A stretch of 64,000 nucleotides of DNA from Dietzia natronolimnaea (GCF_002289575.1 NZ_NTGA01000013.1:123273-187272); one strand, 5' to 3'; counted from the stretch's first letter, positions 9,741-17,972 are shown. The notes: generated by a model not told the origin, from the sequence alone. Numbers and translations are program-made.

Positions 9741-9773
9741 TTGACATCAATACATGCACGCATGATGATGTAT
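9741..9773 (+). promoter_or_regulatory. promoter with dyad (candidate metal-sensor operator)
   Basis: A perfect TTGACA lies at 9741-9746. Downstream, an inverted repeat ATACAT (9750-9755) / ATGTAT (9768-9773) with a 12-base spacer covers the region where a -10 element would fall; candidate -10 hexamers are poor and 17-20 bases away. A dyad in this place before a Cys/His-rich metal-binding gene suggests repression by an ArsR/SmtB-type sensor or activation by a MerR-type sensor. No regulator gene is adjacent, so this is inference. Confidence 0.5.
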
Positions 9774-9837
9774 GCATGCCGAGGCCGCGGACGCTGCCTA
9801 CGACCACGGCGACGAGGAACAGGAGCCCCACCCATGA
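9772..9837 (+). CDS. possible 21-codon leader ORF overlapping the Cys/His-rich gene
   Basis: ATG at 9772, inside the promoter dyad, opens a 21-codon frame, rich in Glu, Asp and Ala with three His, ending TGA at 9835-9837. The stop overlaps the ATG at 9834 of the next gene (ATGA), the layout used for translational coupling. If transcription starts at or just upstream of 9772 this would be leaderless. No homology is recognised and it may be chance. Confidence 0.3.
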   Translation: MHAEAADAAYDHGDEEQEPHP

Positions 9838-10160
9838 CCGTGACCGACCACCCCACCGCCGAGCCGCACTCCCACACCCACGGGCCCGGCTGCGGGCACG
9901 AGGCCGTCGTCCACGAGGATCACGTGGACTACCTGCACGACGGCCACCTGCACCGCGAGCACGACGGCCATTACGACGAGTGCACCACCTGCTCGTGTGA
10001 CAACTGCGACGACAGCTGCGCGATGTGCACCTGTACGGACTGCACCTGCGAGACCTGCAACCACAACATCTGCTCGTGCGACAACTGCGGCGAGCGGCAC
10101 GAGTGCGCGAACTGCGTCTGCGACGACTGCAGCTGCGCGACCTGCCGCCACGCGGCCTGA
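9834..10160 (+). CDS. Cys/His-rich metallothionein-like protein
   Basis: 108 aa with 20 Cys and 15 His. Residues 1-49 are a His-rich module (HSHTHGPGCGHE, then DHVDYLHDGHLHREHDGHYDE), a form common in small actinobacterial metal-related proteins. Residues 50-104 contain 19 Cys in repeated C-x2-C-x-C-x2-C spacing (Cys 50, 53, 55, 58; 65, 67, 70, 72, 75; 80, 82, 85; 91, 94, 96, 99, 101, 104), as in metallothioneins. There is no signal peptide, so it should bind soft metals (Zn, Cd, Cu) in the cytoplasm; the metal is not known. AGGAG lies 8 bases before ATG 9834. It has its own promoter and is closed by a 24-bp hairpin, a monocistronic unit beside tRNA-Arg. I know of no named family for the fusion. 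Confidence 0.8.
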   Translation: MTVTDHPTAEPHSHTHGPGCGHEAVVHEDHVDYLHDGHLHREHDGHYDECTTCSCDNCDDSCAMCTCTDCTCETCNHNICSCDNCGERHECANCVCDDCSCATCRHAA

Positions 10161-10210
10161 CGGTCCCGAACGACGCCAGCCCCGAACGGGCCGGCCCGCA
10201 ACAGATCTGG

Positions 10211-10263
10211 CCGAGACGGATCGAGCCCGCTGATGTGTCATCAGCGGGCTTGATCCGTCTCGG
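10211..10263. terminator. 24-bp bidirectional hairpin terminator
   Basis: Arms 10211-10234 and 10240-10263 pair over all 24 positions with one G-T wobble, around a 5-base loop. It lies between the convergent Cys/His-rich gene (stop 10160) and the DUF6069 gene (stop 10268), ending 4 bases short of the latter, so it can serve both. Confidence 0.9.
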
Positions 10264-10267
10264 GCGA

Positions 10268-10807
10268 TCAGCGTCGCAGAGTCGCGGCGAACGCCCCGGT
10301 CAACGCCAGGATCGGCAGGCCGATGAACAGGTGGACTATCGCGGCGGCCACCCCGTCGAGGAACGGGACCGTCACCAGGAGCGGCAGAGCCACGGCCGCG
10401 ATGATCAGCAACCCCACGGTCCACGAGAAGAACTGCTGCGGGTTGGCGGTGCCGACGAGCAGCAGGTACCAGAGGAGCCCGGCCAGGATCGCGGCCACCG
10501 CCCCGTAGACGGCGTACATGGTGGGGGTGTTGCCGCCGTTGGCCCACTGGTGGCCGAACCTGCCGAACGCCGCGTCCACCACCCAGGCGATCAACCACCC
10601 GGCGATCGCCGCCACGAGAGCCGTGGCCGCGACGCTGCCCAGGAACTTGCCCATGTCGATCGCCGGACCGCGGGGCGCCCGGCGCTCCTGGTACCCGGCG
10701 TCGTTCGCGTAGGGCTCGTCGTACCCAGGGTCCCCGCCCATCTGCGAGTACGCGCGCGAGTCGGGCTGGCCCATGCGCCGCGTCTGGTCGTCCTGTCCGG
10801 GATACAT
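10268..10807 (-). CDS. DUF6069-type membrane protein
   Basis: 179 aa, function unknown. Residues 1-50 are polar, with many Tyr, Asp, Gln and Gly (a disordered cytoplasmic tail). Four membrane segments follow: about 54-74 (FLGSVAATALVAAIAGWLIAW), 97-117 (YAVYGAVAAILAGLLWYLLLV), 125-145 (FSWTVGLLIIAAVALPLLVTV) and 151-173 (VAAAIVHLFIGLPILALTGAF). The pattern fits DUF6069 proteins of actinobacteria; the assignment is from memory of the family, not a search. It is a single gene closed by the hairpin at its 3' end. Confidence 0.75.
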   Translation of the reverse strand: MYPGQDDQTRRMGQPDSRAYSQMGGDPGYDEPYANDAGYQERRAPRGPAIDMGKFLGSVAATALVAAIAGWLIAWVVDAAFGRFGHQWANGGNTPTMYAVYGAVAAILAGLLWYLLLVGTANPQQFFSWTVGLLIIAAVALPLLVTVPFLDGVAAAIVHLFIGLPILALTGAFAATLRR

Positions 10808-10915
10808 TCTTCTACCGCCTCCGAATCGGTGTGGTGGTCACCGAGGGTAGTCCCTTTGTCCACCGACTTCTCGCCTGCCGGGGTGCGGCACGGCCGAACG
10901 GCCCGGTCGACGATG

Positions 10916-10953
10916 CCGGCCCGCCCGACCGTCTTCACGGTCGGGCGGGCCGG
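10916..10953. terminator. 17-bp perfect hairpin terminator
   Basis: Arms 10916-10932 and 10937-10953 pair perfectly over 17 bp around a CTTC loop. It lies 27 bases past the symporter stop (minus strand). It also lies upstream of the DUF6069 gene, insulating that gene's promoter region (10808-10915). Confidence 0.85.
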
Positions 10954-10979
10954 TGTCGGGTCCGTGCGGACGAGTGGGA

Positions 10980-12602
10980 TCAGTGGCTGATCGTCTTCTC
11001 CACACCGACACCGGTGAGGGAACGGACCTCCATCTCGACCCGCTTCTCCGGGAACTCGTCCTTCTTGCCGAGGAAGGTGCCGATGATCCCGAGCAGGAAC
11101 GCCAGCGGGATCGACACGATGCCCGGGTTGGACAGCGGGAACAACGAGAAGTCGACACTGGTGATCATCGACTTCGGGCCGCCCGAGACCGCGGGCGAGA
11201 GCGCGATCAGCACGAGCGTGCTGATCAGGCCGCCATACATCGAGAACAGCGCGCCCGTGGTGTTGAACCGCTTCCAGAACAGCGAGTAGAGGATGGTCGG
11301 CAGGTTCGCCGAGGCCGCGATGGCGAACGCCAGGGCCACGAGGAAGGCGATGTTCTGCCCCATGGCGCCGATCCCCATGATGATGGAGGCGATACCGATC
11401 ACCACGACGGTGATCCGCGACACCCGCAACTGGGCCTTCTCCGTCGCCTTCCCGTGCTTGATCACGCCGTTGTAGATGTCGTGTGCGAACGACGCCGAGG
11501 CCGTGATGGCCAGACCCGCGACCACCGCGAGGATCGTCGCGAAGGCGACCGCCGAGATGATGCCGAGGAAGATCTCGCCACCGAGCGCGAAGGCCAGCAG
11601 CGGGGCCGCCGAGTTCACGCCACCGGGCGCCGCCTCGATCACCTCCGGCCCCACCATCGCCGCGGCACCGAAACCGAGGACCAGGGTGAACAGGTAGAAC
11701 GACCCGATGAGAGCGATCGCCCAGGTGACCGACCGGCGGGCCTCCTTGGCGGTGGGGACCGTGTAGAAGCGCATCAACACGTGGGGCAGGCCGGCGGTAC
11801 CGAAGACCAGGGCGATCGACAGGGAGATGAAGTCGAGCTTGCTGGTCTCGGTGGCGCCGTACTGCAGGCCGGGCTGGAGGAGGTCCTTCCCGGAGTTCGC
11901 GACGGCCTCACCGAGGAGCGCCGAGAAGTTGCCCCGCACGGCCACCAGCACGAACAGGCACATGATCAGCACGCCACCGACGAGGAGGACGGCCTTGACC
12001 ATCTGCACGTACGTGGTGCCCTTCATGCCACCGACCAGCACGTAGACAATCATCAGGATGCCGACGGCGGCCACGACGATCGCCTGCCCGGTGGAGTCGT
12101 TGATGTTGAGCAGCAGGGCCACCAGGCCACCGGCGCCGGCCATCTGCGCGATGAGGTAGAACAAGCAGACCGCCAGGGTCGCCAGTGCGGCGGCCATACG
12201 GACGGGTCGCTGCTGGAGCCGGAAGCTGAGCACGTCCGCCATGGTGAACCGACCGGTGTTGCGCATCAGCTCGGCGACCAGCATCAGGGCGACCAGCCAG
12301 GCCACCAGGAACCCGATGGAGTAGAGGAAGCCGTCGTAGCCGTTGATGGCGATCGCGCCGGCGATGCCCAGGAACGACGCGGCCGACAGATAGTCGCCGG
12401 CGATGGCGAACCCGTTCTGCGGGCCCGTGAAGCTGGAGCCACCCGTGTAGAAGTCCTTGGTCGACTTGGTCGACTTGGACGCCCGGAGGACGAGGGTCAT
12501 GGTCACGACGATGAAGATCCCGAACACGACCATGTTGAGCAGCGTGCTGCCGACCTGCTCACCGGGGGCGAGCTCGCGGATGTTGTACAGCCAGTCGCCC
12601 AT
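10980..12602 (-). CDS. mctC: sodium/solute symporter for acetate, propionate or pyruvate (MctC/ActP type)
   Basis: Monocarboxylate uptake transporter of the SSS family, 540 aa, with about 13 membrane segments. Family marks are FAIAGDYLSAASFLGIAGAIAINGYDGFLYSIGFL, GGMKGTTYVQMVKAVLL and GTAGLPHVLMRFYTVPTAKEARRS. The substrate is inferred from similarity to MctC of Corynebacterium glutamicum and ActP of E. coli; the nearby propionyl-CoA synthetase is consistent. It follows the DUF485 gene with a TGATG overlap, the normal yjcH-actP pairing. It ends at a 17-bp terminator. Confidence 0.88.
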   Translation of the reverse strand: MGDWLYNIRELAPGEQVGSTLLNMVVFGIFIVVTMTLVLRASKSTKSTKDFYTGGSSFTGPQNGFAIAGDYLSAASFLGIAGAIAINGYDGFLYSIGFLVAWLVALMLVAELMRNTGRFTMADVLSFRLQQRPVRMAAALATLAVCLFYLIAQMAGAGGLVALLLNINDSTGQAIVVAAVGILMIVYVLVGGMKGTTYVQMVKAVLLVGGVLIMCLFVLVAVRGNFSALLGEAVANSGKDLLQPGLQYGATETSKLDFISLSIALVFGTAGLPHVLMRFYTVPTAKEARRSVTWAIALIGSFYLFTLVLGFGAAAMVGPEVIEAAPGGVNSAAPLLAFALGGEIFLGIISAVAFATILAVVAGLAITASASFAHDIYNGVIKHGKATEKAQLRVSRITVVVIGIASIIMGIGAMGQNIAFLVALAFAIAASANLPTILYSLFWKRFNTTGALFSMYGGLISTLVLIALSPAVSGGPKSMITSVDFSLFPLSNPGIVSIPLAFLLGIIGTFLGKKDEFPEKRVEMEVRSLTGVGVEKTISH

Positions 12603-12952
12603 CAGGCCACCTCACCTTCCAGCTCGTGGCGGATCGCTTCCGCGCGGGGATCGACCACCCGGTTGGCGAACCGGATGTAGAGGAACGTGGTGACGAACTG
12701 CGCCAACCCGATGATCAGCCCCCAGGTGATGTTCCCGAAGACCTTGGTCGCCATGAAGTCGGTCGCGTAGACCGCCAGGAGCACGTACAGGAAGTACCAG
12801 ACGAGGAAGGCGATCGTCATGGGGAAGACGAACGCCCTGAACTTGCTGCGCAACTCCTGGAATTCCGGGCTGGAATGCATCGCCTCGAAGTCAGCCGGCT
12901 CCGGGCTGCGTCGCGACGATCCTCCCACCGGGGGATCAGCTGGCTGGGACAC
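12602..12952 (-). CDS. DUF485 family membrane protein (YjcH-like symporter partner)
   Basis: 116 aa with a polar N-terminus and two membrane segments (FPMTIAFLVWYFLYVLLAVYA and NITWGLIIGLAQFVTTFLYIRFA), the DUF485 layout. These proteins are encoded just before ActP/MctC symporters and probably assist them; the mechanism is unknown. I choose GTG 12952 because GGAGG ends 6 bases before it. The open frame begins at a TTG (12970) without a ribosome site, and that TTG codon would place the GGAGG inside the gene. It overlaps the symporter start by one base. Confidence 0.85.
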   Translation of the reverse strand: MSQPADPPVGGSSRRSPEPADFEAMHSSPEFQELRSKFRAFVFPMTIAFLVWYFLYVLLAVYATDFMATKVFGNITWGLIIGLAQFVTTFLYIRFANRVVDPRAEAIRHELEGEVA

Positions 12953-13025
12953 GGAGGTCCTCCGTTTCAATTGTCTCGAGCCGCACCGCTGTAGTGATGG
13001 GCCTCACAGATTTGGACGGAAGAAG

Positions 13026-13041
13026 TGTGACACGGGACACA
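13026..13041. promoter_or_regulatory. CRP/GlxR-like site upstream of the symporter operon
   Basis: A 16-base TGTGA-N6-ACACA, one base from the CRP-family palindrome TGTGA-N6-TCACA. It is 74 bases upstream of the DUF485 start. In Corynebacterium the CRP homologue GlxR regulates carbon-source uptake genes, so control by cAMP is plausible. The same region holds nothing else recognisable up to 13158. Confidence 0.5.
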
Positions 13042-13158
13042 AGCCTTCGCCGAGACCGATGTGAACGCCAGAGACGGTGTCGGCAAATGCCCTGGTGGAG
13101 TCACCCCCATCGGAGGGGTGGACCACCTATTCCGGGGGGGTCACGGGGTGATGCCGGA

Positions 13159-13905
13159 TCAGCGTCCGCGAAACACCGGCGGCCTCTTCTCCGCGCGTGC
13201 GGCCCGTGCCTCGGCCATGTCCTCGCTGTGCCAGGCGAGTTGCTGCAGCTCGGTGTGTTCGTCGCGGGGCAGGAGCCGAGCGTCGTCGTCGTTGATCACG
13301 GACTTGATGTGCCGGAGGCTCAGGGGGGCGAATCGCGCGAGCTCCGCCGCGAGTTCCATCGCCGTGTCGAGGTCTCCGATCTCGTTGGCCAGGCCGATCC
13401 GGGCCGCCTCCTCCGCGCCCACCGGACGCGCGGTCATGAGGACCGACCGCGCGTGCCCGCCCCCGACCACGTTGGCGAGCCGCTTGATCGTCCAGTTGTC
13501 CAGGGCCAGTCCCACCTTCACGACGGGTACCGCGAACACGGCGCCGGGGGCCACCACGCGGAGATCGGCGGCCAGGGCGAGCTGGACCCCGGCGCCGACC
13601 GCGGGCCCGTTGACGGCCGCGATGACGGGGACCGGCACCGACTCCACCGCCCCGAGCATCGCGGCGTGCGCGTCGTAGAAGTTCAGGTTGTACACGCCGC
13701 CGGACAGGTCCGCGCCGGCGCAGAAGGCCGTCCCCGCTCCGGTGATGACGATCGCCCGGACCGGGTCCTCGCCCTCCGCCGCGGCTCCCGCCGCCTCGAT
13801 CGCCTCACGCAGGGCCGTGCAGACCTCGGCGTCGAGGGCGTTGCGGGTGCGGTGGCGGTCGATGGTGACGACGGCGACGGGTCCGTCCCTGCGTGTGTCG
13901 ATCAT
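13159..13905 (-). CDS. echA6: enoyl-CoA hydratase-like protein, EchA6 type
   Basis: Crotonase-fold protein, 248 aa. It matches mycobacterial EchA6 in GTAFCAGADLSGGVYN, PVIAAVNGPAVGAGVQLALAADLRV, KVGLALDNWTIKRLANVVG and the EKRPPVFRGR tail. EchA6 of M. tuberculosis lacks the usual catalytic acids and carries acyl-CoA to FAS-II for mycolate synthesis rather than hydrating. Here the usual crotonase catalytic Glu in the segment after VAPGAVFAVP is also not evident. It is divergent from accD3 with 110 bp between starts, the same pairing as in mycobacteria, which supports the call. Confidence 0.88.
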   Translation of the reverse strand: MIDTRRDGPVAVVTIDRHRTRNALDAEVCTALREAIEAAGAAAEGEDPVRAIVITGAGTAFCAGADLSGGVYNLNFYDAHAAMLGAVESVPVPVIAAVNGPAVGAGVQLALAADLRVVAPGAVFAVPVVKVGLALDNWTIKRLANVVGGGHARSVLMTARPVGAEEAARIGLANEIGDLDTAMELAAELARFAPLSLRHIKSVINDDDARLLPRDEHTELQQLAWHSEDMAEARAARAEKRPPVFRGR

Positions 13906-14015
13906 GGCGGCGGGGCCTTCCGGTGCGTCGCGGCCTGGTACGTCGCGGGGGTACTACCCTGCACCCCGCGACCGAGGATACCTGCTGGTGAGCGCACCCA
14001 CCGTACGATGCGTCC

Positions 14016-15542
14016 ATGGCCAGAACCGGAGCTCTGCAGATCCTCGACATGGTCCTCGACGACGGGTCGTTCCGGTCCTGGGACGGCGCACCCTTGCGCT
14101 CGCCCCAGGTCGACTCGGTCCCGGGCTATGCGGACTCCCTTGAGCGCGCGGCGCGGGAGTCCGGGGTGGACGAGGCCGTCATCTCCGGCGAGGGGACCCT
14201 GATGGGTCGGCGCGTGGTGTTCATCGCCTGCGAGTTCGACTTCCTGGCGGGGTCGATCGGAATCGCGGCGGCCGAGCGGATCGTGTCCGCGATCGAGCGA
14301 GCCACCGCCGAGCGCCTGCCGATCCTGGCGTCCCCCACGTCCGGCGGGACCCGCATGCAGGAGGGCACGATCGCCTTCCTGCAGATGGTCAAGATCTCCG
14401 CCGCCGTGGCCGGGCACAAGTCGGCGGGGCTCCCCTACCTGGTCTACCTGCGACACCCGACCACCGGAGGGGTGTTCGCCTCGTGGGGGTCGTTGGGCCA
14501 CGTCTCGGTGGCCGAACCCGGGGCGCTGATCGGGTTCCTGGGGCCCCGGGTGTACGAGGCGCTGTACGAGGCCCCCTTCCCCGACGGCGTCCAGGTGTCG
14601 GAGAACCTCGCCCGCCGCGGCATGATCGACGGCGTGCTCCCTCCCGAGGGGGTACGGGACCTCACCGCGCGGGCCCTGCGCGTCCTGTGCGAGGACCCGC
14701 CGTGCCAGGACGAGCCGGCGCCACCGCACGGGCCCGTCCCCGAGCCGGAGACCGACCGCGCCGAGCCGCCCGACGCGTGGGACGCCATCGTCCGCTCCCG
14801 CCGGCGCGACCGCCCCGGCGCCCGGTCTTTCCTGGAGCGTGTCGCGCCGGACCGGGTCCCGCTCTCGGGCACCGGCCAGGGCGAGGACAGCGGGTCGCTG
14901 TTGCTCTCCCTGGCGCGGTTCCGAGGCCAGTCCGCGGTGGTGCTGGCCCAGGACCGTGACGCGGAGAGCGAGACGAGCCCGCTCGGCCCGTCCGCACTCC
15001 GCTCCGCGCGGCGCGGCATGCGCATCGCCGCCGAGATCGGGGTCCCGTTGGTCCTGCTCATCGACACCCGCGGGGCCGCGTTGTCCCGCGAGGCCGAGGA
15101 GGGCGGTCTCGCGGGAGAGATCGCCCGCAGCCTGGCCGACCTGGTCACCCTGCCCACCCCGACGGTCTCGGTGATCCTCGGCCAGGGCACGGGGGGCGCC
15201 GCCTTGGCGATGCTCCCCGCGGACCGCGTGCTGTGCGCCCGTCACGGGTGGCTCGCCCCGCTCCCCCCCGAGGGCGCGAGCGCGATCCTCTACCACGAGA
15301 CCACTCGGGCACCCGAGGTGGCGCGATCGCAGGGGATCACCTCGACCGACCTCCTCCGGGCGGGGATCGTCGACGTGGTCGTCCCCGAGCGACCCGACGC
15401 GGCGGACGAACCGGACGCCTTCTGCGACCGGCTGGCGGACGCCGTCGCCTCGGCTCTCGTCGAGGTCAGGCGACGTCCCCCCGAGCGGAGGTATGCCGAG
15501 CGGATGTCACGGTATCGGGACCTCGGCCTGAGACTAGGGTGA
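14016..15542 (+). CDS. accD3: acyl-CoA carboxylase carboxyltransferase, AccD3 type
   Basis: 508 aa holding both carboxyltransferase halves. Residues 1-230 are beta-like (VISGEGTLMGRRVVFIACEFDFLAGSIG, PTSGGTRMQEG, GGVFASWGSLGHVSVAEPGALIGFLGPRVYE). Residues about 270-500 are alpha-like (GQSAVVLAQDRD, GVPLVLLIDTRGAALSREAEEGG, SVILGQGTGGAALAMLPADRVLCA). There is no N-terminal zinc finger. Expected role: transfer of carboxyl from biotin to acetyl- or acyl-CoA for lipid synthesis; the AccA partner is outside the window and specificity is unproven. It is divergent from echA6 and 62 bp ahead of the acyl-CoA synthetase, with which it may be co-transcribed. Confidence 0.88.
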   Translation: MARTGALQILDMVLDDGSFRSWDGAPLRSPQVDSVPGYADSLERAARESGVDEAVISGEGTLMGRRVVFIACEFDFLAGSIGIAAAERIVSAIERATAERLPILASPTSGGTRMQEGTIAFLQMVKISAAVAGHKSAGLPYLVYLRHPTTGGVFASWGSLGHVSVAEPGALIGFLGPRVYEALYEAPFPDGVQVSENLARRGMIDGVLPPEGVRDLTARALRVLCEDPPCQDEPAPPHGPVPEPETDRAEPPDAWDAIVRSRRRDRPGARSFLERVAPDRVPLSGTGQGEDSGSLLLSLARFRGQSAVVLAQDRDAESETSPLGPSALRSARRGMRIAAEIGVPLVLLIDTRGAALSREAEEGGLAGEIARSLADLVTLPTPTVSVILGQGTGGAALAMLPADRVLCARHGWLAPLPPEGASAILYHETTRAPEVARSQGITSTDLLRAGIVDVVVPERPDAADEPDAFCDRLADAVASALVEVRRRPPERRYAERMSRYRDLGLRLG

Positions 15543-15604
15543 ATCGCGTCACAGGCCGTCGGCACTGATTCGGGGGCTGCACCGCCGCACGAGAGGCTCA
15601 ACCG

Positions 15605-17524
15605 ATGTCGGACTCCACGACCTCGTCGACCTACGCCGAGGCCCACCGGCTCTCGATCACCGATCCCGATGCCTTCTGGCTGGAGGCCGCCGGCGCCGTC
15701 GACTGGATCACTCCCCCCACGACGGCGGTCGACGGGTCGAGGCCGCCGTTCTACCGCTGGTTCCCCGACGGCCGGCTCAACACGTCCTACAACTGCCTCG
15801 ACCGCCACGTCGAGGAGGGCCGGGGGGACCAGGCCGCGTTCATCTACGACTCGGCGGTGACCGGGGCCACCGAGACCATCACCTACTCCCAGTTGCTGGA
15901 GCAGGTAGAGGCCTTCGCGGGTGCGCTCACCGCCGAGGGCGTGGGCCACGGCGACCGGGTCGTGATCTACATGCCCATGGTTCCCCGGGCAGCCGTGGCG
16001 ATGCTCGCGTGCGCCCGGATCGGCGCCGTGCACTCCGTCGTCTTCGGGGGTTTCGCCGCGCCGGAGCTGGCCATCCGCATCGACGACGCCCGACCGAAGG
16101 TCGTGGTGACCTCGCCCGGCGGAATCGAACCCACCCGCAAGGTCCCCTACTTCCCCATGGTCGCCAAAGCCCTGGGTCTCACCCGCCACACGCCGGGCGC
16201 TGTGATCGTCGCCGGCCGACCTGACCAGTTCCCGGATGAGTCCTTTCCCGAGACCCCCGGCACCACCTGGACCGACTGGGACGAGGCGGTCGCGGGGTCG
16301 GACCCCGCCGGGCCCGTCCCCGTCGCCGCGACGGACCCGCTCTACATCCTGTACACCTCCGGGACCACGGGCCTGCCCAAGGGCGTGGTGCGGGACAACG
16401 GTGGCCACGCCGTCGCGCTGACGTGGTCGATGTGGAACGTCTACGGGATCCGCCCCGGCGAGGTCTGGTGGACGGCCTCGGACGTCGGTTGGGTCGTGGG
16501 GCACTCGTACATCGTCTACGGCCCGCTGCTGGTGGGCGCGACGTCCATCATCTACGAGGGCAAACCCGTCGGCACCCCGGATGCCGGCGCGTTCTGGCGG
16601 GTGATCGCCGAGCACGGGGCCACCGCGCTGTTCACCGCGCCCACGGCCGTCCGCGCCATCCGCAAGGAGGACCCGGAGGGCCGGGAGATCGCCCGGTACG
16701 ACCTGTCCACCATGCGCACCCTGTTCTGTGCGGGCGAGCGACTGGATCCCGACACCCATCGATGGGCCACCGAGAATCTGGGCACACCCGTGGTGGACAA
16801 CTGGTGGCAGACCGAGACGGGCTGGCCCATCGCCTCCAATCTGCGCGGTCTCGAGCCGATGCCGATCAAGGCCGGGTCCCCCACCGTGCCCGTGCCCGGG
16901 TACGACCTCCGCGTCCTGGACTCCGGGGGCACCGAACTACCCGCCGGGGAGGAGGGCAACCTGGCGATCCGGTTGCCGATGGCGCCGGGCACCCTGTCGG
17001 GGCTGTGGGACGACGACGAGAGGTTCATCTCCTCGTACATGTCCGTCTTCGACGGGTACTACTCCACCGGGGACGGCGGGTACATCGACTCCGACGGCTA
17101 CGTCTACGTGATGGGCCGGACCGACGACGTCATCAACGTCGCCGGCCATCGGTTGTCGACGGGTTCCATGGAGGCCGTGATCGCCACCCACCCCGCGGTG
17201 GCCGAGGCCGCCGTCATCGGTGTGAAGGACGAGCTCAAGGGCCAGCGGCCGGTCGGGTACGTGGTCCTCAAGTCCGGTGAGGTACGTGATCCCGAGGAGT
17301 TGCGGGCCGAGTTGGTGGCGATGGTCCGCGAGGAGATCGGCGCGGTGGCCACCTTCCGCGACTGCACGGTCGTGCAGGGCCTGCCCAAGACCCGCTCGGG
17401 CAAGATCCTGCGCAAGACGATGCGGCAGATCGCGGACGGGCAGGAGGACGTCACGGTCCCGTCGACGATCGAGGACCCCGCCGTGCTCGACGCACTCACC
17501 CCGTTGCTCCGACAGTCGGACTAG
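15605..17524 (+). CDS. prpE: propionate--CoA ligase (PrpE-like acyl-CoA synthetase)
   Basis: AMP-forming ligase activating a short acid, most likely propionate, 639 aa. Motifs: phosphate loop ILYTSGTTGLPKGVVRD, WWTASDVGWVVGHSYIVYGPL, WWQTETGWPIASN, YYSTGDGGYIDSDGYVYVMGRTDDVINVAGHRLSTG, and the acetylatable lysine in TRSGKILRKTMRQIADG. The overall form, with the N-terminal Y-A-E-A-H-R/DPDAFW region, fits PrpE better than Acs. Together with the monocarboxylate symporter it would convert imported acid to acyl-CoA. Confidence 0.9.
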   Translation: MSDSTTSSTYAEAHRLSITDPDAFWLEAAGAVDWITPPTTAVDGSRPPFYRWFPDGRLNTSYNCLDRHVEEGRGDQAAFIYDSAVTGATETITYSQLLEQVEAFAGALTAEGVGHGDRVVIYMPMVPRAAVAMLACARIGAVHSVVFGGFAAPELAIRIDDARPKVVVTSPGGIEPTRKVPYFPMVAKALGLTRHTPGAVIVAGRPDQFPDESFPETPGTTWTDWDEAVAGSDPAGPVPVAATDPLYILYTSGTTGLPKGVVRDNGGHAVALTWSMWNVYGIRPGEVWWTASDVGWVVGHSYIVYGPLLVGATSIIYEGKPVGTPDAGAFWRVIAEHGATALFTAPTAVRAIRKEDPEGREIARYDLSTMRTLFCAGERLDPDTHRWATENLGTPVVDNWWQTETGWPIASNLRGLEPMPIKAGSPTVPVPGYDLRVLDSGGTELPAGEEGNLAIRLPMAPGTLSGLWDDDERFISSYMSVFDGYYSTGDGGYIDSDGYVYVMGRTDDVINVAGHRLSTGSMEAVIATHPAVAEAAVIGVKDELKGQRPVGYVVLKSGEVRDPEELRAELVAMVREEIGAVATFRDCTVVQGLPKTRSGKILRKTMRQIADGQEDVTVPSTIEDPAVLDALTPLLRQSD

Positions 17525-17561
17525 GAGCTTCGTCCACGCAGGGCGCGCCCCGCACGACGAC

Positions 17562-17595
17562 GACGCCCCGCCCTCCGGATGGAGAACGGGGCGTC
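17562..17595. terminator. bidirectional hairpin terminator (prpE / fkbP)
   Basis: A 9-bp outer stem (17562-17570 with 17587-17595) encloses an inner CTCC/GGAG pair around GGAT. It lies between the convergent prpE stop (17524) and the FKBP stop (17616). Confidence 0.75.
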
Positions 17596-17615
17596 GGGTG
17601 GGACGCGGGACCGTC

Positions 17616-17972
17616 TCAGGCGTCGAGCAGGTCGATGACGAACACCAGGGTCTTGCCGCCGAGCGGGTGCAGGGCCGCGGAGGTCCCGTAGGCCTTGTCC
17701 GGCGGGATGACCAGCTGACGGCGGCCCCCGACCTTCATGCCCGGGATGCCCTCCTGCCAGCCCTGGATGAGGCCGTTGAGCGGGAACGTGATGGACTCGC
17801 CCCGGTCCCACGAGGAGTCGAACTGCTCGCCGGTCTCGTAGTCGACACCGACGTAGTGGACGGTGACGTTACCGCCGGCCACCGCCTCGGCGCCCTCTCC
17901 GACCGCGAGGTCCTCGCTGACGAGGTCAGTGGGGGCGGGGCCGGTCGGCCTGTCGATCTCGGGCTTGTCCAT
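17616..17972 (-). CDS. fkbP: FKBP-type peptidyl-prolyl cis-trans isomerase
   Basis: Single-domain cytoplasmic FKBP, 118 aa, catalysing prolyl isomerisation. Core motifs: VTVHYVGVDYETGEQFDSSWDRG, ITFPLNGLIQGWQEGIPGMKVGGRRQLVIPPDKAYG and the closing LVFVIDLLDA. There is no signal peptide. ATG 17972 is fixed by AGGAGGAG 6 bases upstream. It lies 31 bases after the gltA stop and may be read from the gltA promoter. Confidence 0.95.
   Translation of the reverse strand: MDKPEIDRPTGPAPTDLVSEDLAVGEGAEAVAGGNVTVHYVGVDYETGEQFDSSWDRGESITFPLNGLIQGWQEGIPGMKVGGRRQLVIPPDKAYGTSAALHPLGGKTLVFVIDLLDA

Noticed and set aside
9585..10268. Prophage or integrative element at tRNA-Arg
   Set aside because: No integrase, no direct repeat of the tRNA 3' end and no phage genes follow within the next genes.
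10953..12680. 575-codon plus-strand frame over the symporter gene
   Set aside because: Asp/Gln/Arg/His-rich product typical of an antisense reading of a membrane protein; no motif.
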